Shown piece after piece: positions 31,551-39,318 of a DNA stretch of 50,830 bases (position 1 is its first letter; every line of letters starts with the position of its first letter). The stretch is from Halomonas jincaotanensis (GTDB lineage: Bacteria > Pseudomonadota > Gammaproteobacteria > Pseudomonadales > Halomonadaceae), in the NCBI RefSeq assembly GCF_018448785.1, contig NZ_JAHCLU010000028.1, forward strand, positions 1-50,830, written 5' to 3'. A program made the position numbers and the translations under genes. Under the pieces are notes generated by a model. The model worked only from the letters and a program-made list of their open reading frames with translations. It searched no databases and was not told the DNA's origin.

Positions 31551-32350
31551 ATGGCCGACTTCCTTCCCCATCTTACAGCCATTACCACGATTATATCCGG
31601 CGCAGCTGGTACGGCAGGTTTTGTTCTTGGCCTCATTGGCTACAAAAAGAGCAGTGCCCTGCAGAAGCGACTACTCGATAAACCATTTTTGTCGCTAAGT
31701 GGCCAAAGATGCCCCGGAAAATAACAAATTCTAGGAGCAAAATTATTAGTGATCTCTTAATAATAGAAAACGAGTTCCATGCAGTGGAACAGAAATATAA
31801 TAGCCGCAATACTGGAAAGAAATACACTATTGGAGATCCATTCCCGACCTGGATCAGCCCAATCGAAAACCGGCAGCTGATTAATATCAGGGAGTACAGC
31901 TGGGACTATACGCCCGAGCTTAAACGGGCCATCATGATCCACAACCGAGACTTAAATGATGTATCAAAAGCGGCCAATGCCTTCAATAGGCTTTTGAGGC
32001 CAGTGCATGGCCCATTTAAACTGTATACGACAGCAGGGGAAAAAGTGCCTACCGAAACAGAAAGTGAATTTGGTTATGTAAAACATGACGTTATTGACGT
32101 GAATAGCCTGGAGGATTAAAAAAGACATGATTTTCTGAGTGCCGTAAAGATAGTCAATAATTACAGGCTTCCAGAAGAAGACCGAATGATGTATGTGACT
32201 TTCCGCCAGGATTTCAGGAGGGATGTTCTCTGCTACAAAAGAAAAATACTTGATGCCATCAAAAAGTCGAAAATTAGTTGGGTTGAAGTCGAAAAGCTGA
32301 AACACCGTTTTGACACATTGCACCTGCCCGATCCATCCAGCGTTACATGA
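31551..32350 (+). pseudogene. small membrane-anchored hypothetical gene, frameshifted and with an in-frame TAA
   Basis: Three coding pieces join into one likely gene. The first (31551-31724) encodes a membrane anchor, LTAITTIISGAAGTAGFVLG followed by KKSSALQKRLLDKPFLSLS. From about 31700 the coding look moves to the -1 frame (31709-32119, 136 aa; SDLLIIENEFHAVEQKYN, REYSWDYTPELKRAIM). After a TAA at 32117 the same frame stays open for 76 more codons (DFLSAVKIVNNYRLPEED... ending LPDPSSVT). Together this is a protein of about 265 aa with one N-terminal membrane span. Base composition is clearly AT-richer than its neighbours. Family not recognised; the anchor-plus-domain plan resembles the 183-aa protein near 50.2 kb. 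Confidence 0.5.
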
Positions 32351-32359
32351 TAAAAAGGC

Positions 32360-32773
32360 TTGTGCTTACGTGTTTATTTTGCGGTCAACCGGCTCGCCCA
32401 GGACACCATGAAGTCCAAGGCCAATGGTGGACTGCGCATGGATGCCGTGATGTACATGACCGGGGCATTCGAAACGTTCGTTAAGATGGGTCGGCAAGAG
32501 GTTGCCAAGACCGTGTTCGAGATCGCCAAGCTCGGCGAAAGCGGCCTCTCCATCAACGACCCGGACAAGCGATACTCGCTGGAGACGCTGGACGGCGATT
32601 TTTCAGGACTGCAGGTGCTGTCCATGATGCATGTTGGCCTGAAGGCCATCGATCCCTCTCTGGACTCGCAGGATGCGGAGTACGACACCGCGAAGCAGAT
32701 GGCCGGGAGGTCAGCCCCGCCGAGGTGGCCGAGGAATCAGCTCTCCCGGCCGCTCGATAGAATCACGCAGTGA
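32360..32773 (+). pseudogene. C-terminal fragment of a conserved protein
   Basis: The frame reads LRMDAVMYMTGAFETFVKMG, LSINDPDKRYSLETLDGDF and LKAIDPSLDSQDAEYDTAKQ, a compact helical domain I have seen at the C-terminus of proteins on integrative elements but cannot name. There is no ribosome site near the first ATG, and its start lies at the end of the preceding decayed gene. The last ~25 residues (Arg/Pro-rich) are probably foreign. Likely a truncated remnant. Confidence 0.4.
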
Positions 32774-32997
32774 TTTCGTTGACCGGCGAGTCGCGTCCCG
32801 CAGCAGGCGCAGGGGCTGACGGAGAATTCATAGTCCCTGTTGCTGTCACCGACGGCGATCTGGCCCTCACGCTGGATCTCGGCGATTGCCTCGCGAATCT
32901 GCTGCTCACGCTCGACGGCCTCCTTCTCGCTCAGCGAGTCGTCCAGCCCGGAGGCGTTATCGTTGGCGATGATCATAAGACAGTCGGTGCAGACCAT
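32737..32997 (-). CDS. small Cys-rich hypothetical protein
   Basis: This 86-aa protein begins MVCTDCLMIIANDNASGLDD and ends with CACCGTRLAGQRNHC, so it has CxxC and CxCC/HC groups that could bind one zinc ion. Similar short proteins ride on conjugative and integrative elements, from memory. It overlaps the convergent fragment 32360-32773 by 37 bases. No partner gene is evident. Confidence 0.55.
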   Translation of the reverse strand: MVCTDCLMIIANDNASGLDDSLSEKEAVEREQQIREAIAEIQREGQIAVGDSNRDYEFSVSPCACCGTRLAGQRNHCVILSSGRES

Positions 32998-33037
32998 AAA
33001 CTGATCGTCAATGATCTCTTACGGCATCTAGCTCTCA

Positions 33038-33310
33038 TTATTCCTCAATGGGTTTCACCCCCACTGTCTTCCCGGCTCCCACCTCATAGCCGCTAACCAG
33101 CACGTAGCGATTGCCGCGTCGGCGATCGGCCCACTTGCCGCGGTAGAAGCTTTCGTCGCGCACCTGCCGCCAGTACTGAGACACCGAGCGTGGGGCGGTC
33201 ATGGCCAGCTTCAGCTCGCGGTCCTCGCGGTCGACGCCGATATGGGCGAAGGGTACGCCCTTCTTGCCCTCAGGGTGCTTGTTCTTCATCCAGGCCGGCA
33301 TCGTAGCCCT
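33038..33310 (-). pseudogene. hypothetical gene, 5' end replaced by IS30
   Basis: From WMKNKHPEGKKGVPFAHIGV the frame reads through RSVSQYWRQVRDESFYRGKW and ends LVSGYEVGAGKTVGVKPIEE. It is basic and soluble with good coding character. The frame upstream of about 33300 is IS30 sequence (the transposase reads GYDAG in the adjoining frame), so the real start was probably lost when IS30 inserted. The family is not recognised. Confidence 0.45.
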
Positions 33311-33522
33311 TGATGGGATCGATCGTATGGCGAGCGATTTCTCGCGACACGGTGCTCGGTGCACGACCCAGATCGGTGGCGATGGCCCGGATCGAATGGG
33401 TGTCTCGCATCATCATGATGGCGGCTCGGTCTTAAGCAGAGAGATGGCGATAGCAGTGGTTCATGGCAACACCGTACCTGATGATGATGGGTCACGTGTT
33501 GCGCTTGGTCATTGAGACCGCC
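33290..33522 (-). mobile_element. IS30-family remnant: terminal repeat and transposase N-terminus
   Basis: On the minus strand MNHCYRHLSA (ATG complementary to 33462-33464), then a TAA, then DRAAIMMMRD, SIRAIATDLGRAPSTVSREI, the helix-turn-helix of IS30 transposases. It ends after about 58 codons. Just outside lies the IS30 end, 33487-33522 (ATGGGTCACGTGTTGCGC then TTGGTCATTGAGACCGCC), which recurs near 41936. The outer edge of that end overlaps the stop codon of the next gene. Confidence 0.65.
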
Positions 33523-34933
33523 GATTTGAAAGGAGCTCTTTCGACTGAGCGTATTCGATGCGTTTTGCAGCAAGCATTGCCATCAGGGATTGCCAGATCC
33601 GATCATTCGCGGAGAAAGCTACCGGCAACCCTGTTAACCAAGCATCGCTTTTGAATTCGCCAGTATCACCAATTGATAGCATGTTTTGATGGGCCACATG
33701 GGACGACGTCTCTTCTACTAACGACAAGCACCGTGATAGAGAGCTAGCGTGGGGATCCTTTGTTCTAACAACAGCTGCTGTGTCAGAAATCATGAAACCG
33801 GAAACTTCAGACGTTCTTGAGGCTGACTCAAAAAACTTCAGTAGTTCTGATGATTCGGATTCGCTCAGTTCTATCTGTGCAGCAAGCGTGGCAGAACCCT
33901 CCGTTAAAAATCGGGCAAACATGGGATAGTCGGGAGCGAATCGCTTAAAACAAGAGTTCTTTGGGCCTAAACTGCTAGGGAAAAATAGGTAAACGATATT
34001 CACCTCGTGAATATAAAGCGTTTGGTCTTTCAAGGTATAAGTAGAAATCGTTGGTCTCGACACTCCATCGAGTACATTTTTAAGACGGTCAGGGCGGGCA
34101 CTCTGATCTATTGCTACGTTATTTAGCTCCACAACGTCATCTAGCCACAGGGTTTCCTGTTGAGAGACACTATTTGGCGATGCAACCTCCGTCGAGGGAA
34201 TCGCATTGATTGGGGGCCTGGTTTCAAGCTGTGTCAGTCGTTCACTGAACGCATCTTTAATCTGTTGGCCTGAAGAGTTTCCTGATGATGACTTTATCTC
34301 ACGCAGTGTTGACTCAAGCTGGTTGCGGAATTCCTGTGACATACCATCCGTATTGACCAACTGATCTAGTGACTTCCCCTTCAATTCGTGCATCCATCGT
34401 TTAGCAGAGGCAAGGTCGCTGATATAGCGTCCTTGGTCCCAGGCCGCCATCTCAGGGAATTTCAATTCTGTCGCCCGAATAAATCGGCTTAAATTTCGAT
34501 AAGCAGCGCTGTAAGCCCAGATACCGTAGGTGATTTTTCTGTCATAGGACGAAGGTAAAGAGGTTATCGAATTCAAAGGGCCCAGATAGTCTGTTCCAGG
34601 GATAACTCCAAGCAATTCAGACGAAAGAGGGTGGCAGAAGGCGACGGCGCCAACCTCTCCGACAATGTACCGTTTAAACTCCTCGTCATTCATCTGATCC
34701 AGTTTTTGATGCTGCGCTTTGATAGGCGCGAAATTAGCACTCAATACAGCCCCAAGGTGGTCTTTACGACTAAGGATTGAATCGCTGAGACTATAGTTGC
34801 AATAAGCGGAGTGGCCAGTTTGAATTGACGTGCCGACCCACGCCCAAGACATACTGGGTATGAGTAGCAAGATAAAGCCAAGCATTTTTGTTGAGATAAA
34901 AGGCGATACCAATTTGCCGACGTAATCCATCAT
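33509..34933 (-). CDS. exported hypothetical protein, sixth gene of the envelope operon, 3' end cut by IS30
   Basis: I place the start at the ATG complementary to 34931-34933: it overlaps the upstream stop as TAATG, which implies translational coupling. That gives about 474 aa with a signal peptide (MLGFILLLIPSMSWA, cleavage near A-W). The mature protein is mixed, with FKRYIVGEVGAVAFCHPLSS, a Gln/Ser-rich stretch near 215-260, and LYIHEVNIVYLFFPSSLG. No known domain. The last residues (RRSQ) and the TGA lie inside the IS30 terminal sequence, so the native C-terminus is missing. Last gene of a six-gene unit, AT-richer than the Tc locus. Confidence 0.65.
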   Translation of the reverse strand: MMDYVGKLVSPFISTKMLGFILLLIPSMSWAWVGTSIQTGHSAYCNYSLSDSILSRKDHLGAVLSANFAPIKAQHQKLDQMNDEEFKRYIVGEVGAVAFCHPLSSELLGVIPGTDYLGPLNSITSLPSSYDRKITYGIWAYSAAYRNLSRFIRATELKFPEMAAWDQGRYISDLASAKRWMHELKGKSLDQLVNTDGMSQEFRNQLESTLREIKSSSGNSSGQQIKDAFSERLTQLETRPPINAIPSTEVASPNSVSQQETLWLDDVVELNNVAIDQSARPDRLKNVLDGVSRPTISTYTLKDQTLYIHEVNIVYLFFPSSLGPKNSCFKRFAPDYPMFARFLTEGSATLAAQIELSESESSELLKFFESASRTSEVSGFMISDTAAVVRTKDPHASSLSRCLSLVEETSSHVAHQNMLSIGDTGEFKSDAWLTGLPVAFSANDRIWQSLMAMLAAKRIEYAQSKELLSNRRSQ

Positions 34934-35706
34934 TAGTATAGCCAATCTTCGAGCAATCTCTTTCCCGCCTTTTTGAACTTATTTACCGGAGCACTATCCA
35001 GCAGCCCTGAGTTAGGCAACTCTCGGTGCACAAGCTGCAGTAAACCAGCGGTATCGTATTCCCCCTGGACCTGCCCCATAAGGATTTCTTGCAAAACGCT
35101 TTTCTGAATCTGGCTCATCAGTAGCGAAAAGTTTTCTTTTCCTGAGTTTTTGGTACTTAACGTCGAGACATTAATCTCAGGGATCTGAACGACTGCCAAC
35201 ACTTGGCCGTCAATATCAATGAGTGTGAAATGAACCCGATACAAATTAAGCTGATCCAGATCCCACTCCAGCAACCGGGAACGCCCTTCTGCTTGACGGC
35301 GCTCAACATAGCTTTGAAACGTTTGCTCCATCAATTTGAAATTGGAAACGCCCGGCGCGATGTATTCCAGTGTCACATCCACATCATAAGCCCGTGCGTG
35401 CCTTACCCTGACATGAGGGGAGAACAAACCGGAGACGTACGCATCCAACTCAACTCGATCTGCTCCCAACGACTGAAGAGTTTCGGGATCGTCCAATGCT
35501 GTCAAAGAGACCTGGTCCAAGGCCAAGCGTCCCTGGCCACTATCTACTGAAAGTGCAACCACCGAGAGCTTGTGATTGATCTTGGCATTAGCCTGATGGT
35601 GAAGCATTTCTTCAACAACATGGGCTATCCATATATCGCGAGCAAGATAGGCTGGGGTGGCTATCAGAGCCGCCACCCCCAACACTAAGACCACTGTTTT
35701 TCGCAT
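34933..35706 (-). CDS. AsmA/DUF748-like anchored periplasmic protein
   Basis: This 257-aa protein has an N-terminal membrane anchor (VVLVLGVAALIATPAYLA), then a beta-rich periplasmic part. VDSGQGRLALDQVSL, RVRHARAYDVDVTLEY and LDQLNLYRVHFTLIDIDG follow the short-repeat pattern of AsmA/DUF748 proteins, which bridge or move lipids between membranes. It is far shorter than TamB or AsmA, so it would be a single-module member. It lies 19 bases after the previous gene and its TAA overlaps the next ATG. The assignment is by pattern only. Confidence 0.55.
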   Translation of the reverse strand: MRKTVVLVLGVAALIATPAYLARDIWIAHVVEEMLHHQANAKINHKLSVVALSVDSGQGRLALDQVSLTALDDPETLQSLGADRVELDAYVSGLFSPHVRVRHARAYDVDVTLEYIAPGVSNFKLMEQTFQSYVERRQAEGRSRLLEWDLDQLNLYRVHFTLIDIDGQVLAVVQIPEINVSTLSTKNSGKENFSLLMSQIQKSVLQEILMGQVQGEYDTAGLLQLVHRELPNSGLLDSAPVNKFKKAGKRLLEDWLY

Positions 35707-35725
35707 AACTAATAAGTGATCTCTC

Positions 35726-36646
35726 TTATTTTGTTTCTTCTGCAGATTTTTGTGCAGTCTTGTGATGTAGCACTGAAGTTTTTAAACCTGCCCCGTTCAG
35801 GAGTGAAGCAACTTTTCCAGAAACTTCTTGACCAGCAACAAAATTGATTATTTCCCCTTTACCCTGCTCAAGAGAGATCGAGTAAAGGCCTGGATCATCA
35901 TAAAAATCATTTTCACCAATGTATGCCATCGTACCTCTCTCAGCCTGGTTTACAGTGCCGCCCAACTGAAGGTATATATCAAGCATCAGCGGCGGGGTCG
36001 GTTCTTCTCCATTTGTTTTATTTGGTTCTACAACAGCGTAAAAACGCTCAAGCTGCTGCCCCTCAAGCGGAGCGTACTGGGCCATTGAAATGAGGGTATG
36101 AGCTGAGGTGGATGCTGCCTTGGTGTTCTCGAGAAGAAATTGAAGAAGATCCTTATCTCCAACACGCAAAGCGTCATTGATTACATTCCACTGAACTGCG
36201 AAGGGAACAGACACTTTTCCGGTCAAAACGCCGTCAAAAACGAACTGTTCTGAACAATCGGGAGAGCTTATGAAAATGTTATCCCCCAGGATCTCCCGGA
36301 TTTTAGAGTTCAATCCCACGAAGGTTGAGAAGCTGGTTTGCAGCGGTTCAACCTCGTCACCCGCTTGGATACTCTTCAGAATCGGTACGATCTGAGAGTA
36401 GCGGAGATCATCTTCCCCACAAGCAGGTTCCGCCTGAGCCTGTTTGGCCGGAGCCGGAGCCGGGGCTTGCACCGTCTCGGAATCGGTTGCCCAAGGATCG
36501 GGCTGGGCGCTTCCTGAAGACGTTTGTGTCGTGGAGTTCGACTCTTCTCCCCCGGCAACATCACTCCAGTCGGTAGTTTGAGCAATGGCGCCTGTAGAAA
36601 CAGAGATACTGCCAATGAGTGCGGCTAAAGCGAGTTTCTTAAACAT
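35726..36646 (-). CDS. secreted hypothetical protein, paralogue of its upstream neighbour
   Basis: This 306-aa protein has AGGAGA upstream and a clear signal peptide (KLALAALIGSISVSTGAIAQ). A Ser/Thr/Pro/Ala-rich linker with APAPAPAKQAQAEPAC follows, then a folded domain with CGEDDLRYSQIVPILKSI and PDCSEQFVFDGVLTGKVSVP. Residues ~75-190 align with the 257-aa protein encoded just upstream: cysteine then F-G-L or E-L, then IPF/VPF, then helices ending K-(R)AAS. So it is a diverged tandem duplicate with an added linker and tail. Function unknown. Confidence 0.6.
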   Translation of the reverse strand: MFKKLALAALIGSISVSTGAIAQTTDWSDVAGGEESNSTTQTSSGSAQPDPWATDSETVQAPAPAPAKQAQAEPACGEDDLRYSQIVPILKSIQAGDEVEPLQTSFSTFVGLNSKIREILGDNIFISSPDCSEQFVFDGVLTGKVSVPFAVQWNVINDALRVGDKDLLQFLLENTKAASTSAHTLISMAQYAPLEGQQLERFYAVVEPNKTNGEEPTPPLMLDIYLQLGGTVNQAERGTMAYIGENDFYDDPGLYSISLEQGKGEIINFVAGQEVSGKVASLLNGAGLKTSVLHHKTAQKSAEETK

Positions 36647-36660
36647 CCGGTCTACTTCTC

Positions 36661-37434
36661 CTAATTATTACAGTTGTTGATGAAAAAGGTTGTTCGTCCA
36701 TCACGGGACACCTGATGCCCCATGGTTCGCATCAAGTGTATAAAGGGTTCTTGGCGAGCCACAACCGCTGTTTTCTCTCCAAAGAGGGTTTTAACCTTCT
36801 TCGATTTATAAAAGCGCTGGTCCAGTTCGTAGGGGCCGCAGCCACGGTCAAACAGGATTTCACCGCCAAAAACCCGGAATAACTTGATCATGGTGTAATC
36901 TTTCAACCGGCCATCCCTTAGCGGATCCTCAAGATCCTCTGCCCTTGGCGGGAAATCTTGATACATCGGAAAAATGGATGTCATTCGATCTCGGGTACTT
37001 ACCCCATAAGCTCCCTCGAACGGTAGCTGTGAGAACAGTTGCTGAATTTCAGCGACGGTTTTAGACGCAGCCCTGACCTTTGAAAAAAGGTGTTTTGCCA
37101 AACCCGGTCGATCCTCATGTATGGCCGTGGCCATCAACCGGTAAAATTCTTCAAAAGGGATAGTCGCCTGACTAAGCAGCTCTCCTTCAAAAAACGCGAC
37201 GGGTGAGCAAGTCACATCATGGATCTTTAGGTGTGGCTCAAGCAGCGCCAGGCTGCGTTCACCCATCTGAAGATAGGTACTGATGCGTACTGGTATCGGA
37301 GGTATCGTTTCTTCGTTTGCAATGGCCTCAACCAGGGCAGGCATCTGTGCGTTGCTCAACCGCGGGTCGTCCCCATACTCACAGCCGAGGGCCAATGCCG
37401 GCAGGCACAGAAATGCGATGAGCAGATATTTCAT
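36661..37434 (-). CDS. secreted hypothetical protein (paralogue pair)
   Basis: This 257-aa protein has a signal peptide (MKYLLIAFLCLPALALGC), with a cysteine right at the end of the hydrophobic core (LALGC), so it could be a lipoprotein. Its body contains LAKHLFSKVRAASKTVAEIQ, matching the downstream paralogue's LLQFLLENTKAASTSAHTL region, plus VFGGEILFDRGCGPYELDQR near the end. Its ATG overlaps the stop of the upstream membrane-protein gene (ATGA), which implies coupled translation. No known domain. Envelope localisation is inferred. Confidence 0.6.
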   Translation of the reverse strand: MKYLLIAFLCLPALALGCEYGDDPRLSNAQMPALVEAIANEETIPPIPVRISTYLQMGERSLALLEPHLKIHDVTCSPVAFFEGELLSQATIPFEEFYRLMATAIHEDRPGLAKHLFSKVRAASKTVAEIQQLFSQLPFEGAYGVSTRDRMTSIFPMYQDFPPRAEDLEDPLRDGRLKDYTMIKLFRVFGGEILFDRGCGPYELDQRFYKSKKVKTLFGEKTAVVARQEPFIHLMRTMGHQVSRDGRTTFFINNCNN

Positions 37435-39305
37435 GGCTGATCTACTCCTTGGCTATCAAAGAGACCTAGTGTGTCAGCAAAGGCATCGCCGATTGGATAA
37501 ATTGCTGGCTGAAGACTGGTCAACCAAACTACCAAATAACGACCCCATCCCAGTGATTCCTGTGTTTCCTCGACGATTCGTTGGAAAGGAGCGGTTTGTG
37601 CGATCTGGCTTGAAAATGCGATTGGCAAAACGATGATGATGGCCAACAGAACGTAGCGTCCTGTCGCAGCAGCCCGGTGCCCCATCCCGAACTTATTGAA
37701 CGATATTGCGAGCAGACTGACGAGGTTGAGTAGTCCAAAGAACAGTGAAAGCCCCATAGCAACCGGCGGAATCAATACGCTTCGAACATACAGCTTTCCA
37801 TCTTCGGCGTAAGGCTCGCCATCAGCGTAGTAAGCCGTTTTAACCATCAACCGGGCCCGCTCTGCTGCCAAGCTTTGCTCGATTCTGGCCACCAGAATCG
37901 TGTCTCGAAACGCTTTTTCGGAAAGGTTCAGGGGCACAGGGGTGGTCCGGCTTTCGACACCGAGCGCCTCTTTAAGTGGGAGCTGTACCCCTGGATGGGC
38001 TATAAACGCTTCGGTGCCCAACTCAGGCGGTATCGCCGCATCAAAACGGGACTTAGCCTGATCAATAAAGCGCTGTTTTAGCTGCCTTATGAGCTCTGAT
38101 TCGACGCCATTTATAAAGCTCTCGTGATCTCTGAGGCGATAATTCGCCGGCATGCGTATGTCTTTTTCGGCCAACTGGCTGCGCACCTCGGCAGCAACTT
38201 CTGCGCTAGCGACGAAGTCTTTAAAGGTCGCGTATTGGAAAGACGATACACCCTGGAGCTTCAAAAACTGGTCACGGATATAGGTTCGATGCCTCGCGCT
38301 ACAGTCGTACCCACCGCCGAGCTGCTTTTCTACAAATTGCCCCCCTTGCATCACGTGGGTTTCCCTTGTCTGGACGGGTTTGCACCAATACTCGGGAGCC
38401 ACCTGTTGCCCAAAGGAGGATTTAACCTGTTCGTTGTACTCCTGATTGACGTGCTGCAGACAAGCCTTTTGACCAAAGCCATCACACCGTGCTCGAGCAA
38501 TAAAATAGAGCTCCAGGCGATCGTACAACCGGTCGAATCCTTCCCTTAAGGAATCACCCTGGTTCCCTCTGTCTTTTTCCTCCCACTGCGCCTGTAATTC
38601 GAGGTAGGCATCCCTCCAAATTCCTCTCGCCGTCTCTTCTATCTCATCGGCCTGACGATAATAGTTCTGGTTGGCCTCGTTGTATTGATGAGAGAGTCCG
38701 GACACTCGCTCACGAGCTTCCAGATATTCTGCATAGACCTCGGGAAGACGCTCGTTCGCTTGGTGTTTTGCCAGCTGTTTCAGAATAGGGTCGGAGTTCT
38801 CGACAACAGAATCGATGTAGGCCGGGGCAAAGAATACTGAAAATCCGATTGTATTTATAAACGTCCTCGCTTCGGGACGTTCAATATCCTCTGGCGCAAA
38901 TTCAATATCCTTGAAGACTACTACGTTGGTTGCGAGGCCTCGTTTAAGCAAAGAAATGTGCTGAGCATGCATCCTTTGTTCGGCGCTGGATTTCTCAACC
39001 AACGAATTGATGATCGCTTCTTGACCGTAGTAAACCGTGGGAAAGGCGATAAATGCGGCCACCAAATGACCCGATATCCTGGCCGCCTGATTATTGGTCT
39101 TCCATTTGCGCAATAGGCTGAACACCAGGAGTGTGCAGCCGGCCCCAGAAAGCAGGCGCCCGACATGCGATAGGTATTCAAAATAGTCCGGGTCAGCAAC
39201 TACAACGCTATCGACCAACCGAGCTTTAAAGGAAAGCTCAAAGATGAGATAAAGGCATTGAAGCCCTATCAGCATTACCCCCCATGAGGGCAGGCTAAGG
39301 AACAT
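37431..39305 (-). CDS. polytopic membrane protein with large extracytoplasmic domain
   Basis: The likely start is the ATG complementary to 39303-39305, 14 bases after the upstream stop; the frame could begin 96 bases earlier inside that gene. Three membrane segments lie near the N-terminus (GVMLIGLQCLYLIFELSF; LLSGAGCTLLVFSLL; HLVAAFIAFPTVYY), then about 370 residues of charged, partly coiled sequence with four or more cysteines (CDGFGQKACLQ, EYWCKPVQTRE, GGGYDCSARH), then three more segments (VLIPPVAMGLSLFFGLLNLV; YVLLAIIIVLPIAF; YLVVWLTSLQPAIYPIG). This would be the membrane hub of the operon. I do not recognise a family. ATGA overlap with the next gene. Confidence 0.65.
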   Translation of the reverse strand: MFLSLPSWGVMLIGLQCLYLIFELSFKARLVDSVVVADPDYFEYLSHVGRLLSGAGCTLLVFSLLRKWKTNNQAARISGHLVAAFIAFPTVYYGQEAIINSLVEKSSAEQRMHAQHISLLKRGLATNVVVFKDIEFAPEDIERPEARTFINTIGFSVFFAPAYIDSVVENSDPILKQLAKHQANERLPEVYAEYLEARERVSGLSHQYNEANQNYYRQADEIEETARGIWRDAYLELQAQWEEKDRGNQGDSLREGFDRLYDRLELYFIARARCDGFGQKACLQHVNQEYNEQVKSSFGQQVAPEYWCKPVQTRETHVMQGGQFVEKQLGGGYDCSARHRTYIRDQFLKLQGVSSFQYATFKDFVASAEVAAEVRSQLAEKDIRMPANYRLRDHESFINGVESELIRQLKQRFIDQAKSRFDAAIPPELGTEAFIAHPGVQLPLKEALGVESRTTPVPLNLSEKAFRDTILVARIEQSLAAERARLMVKTAYYADGEPYAEDGKLYVRSVLIPPVAMGLSLFFGLLNLVSLLAISFNKFGMGHRAAATGRYVLLAIIIVLPIAFSSQIAQTAPFQRIVEETQESLGWGRYLVVWLTSLQPAIYPIGDAFADTLGLFDSQGVDQP

Positions 39306-39318
39306 CGGAATTTTTGAG

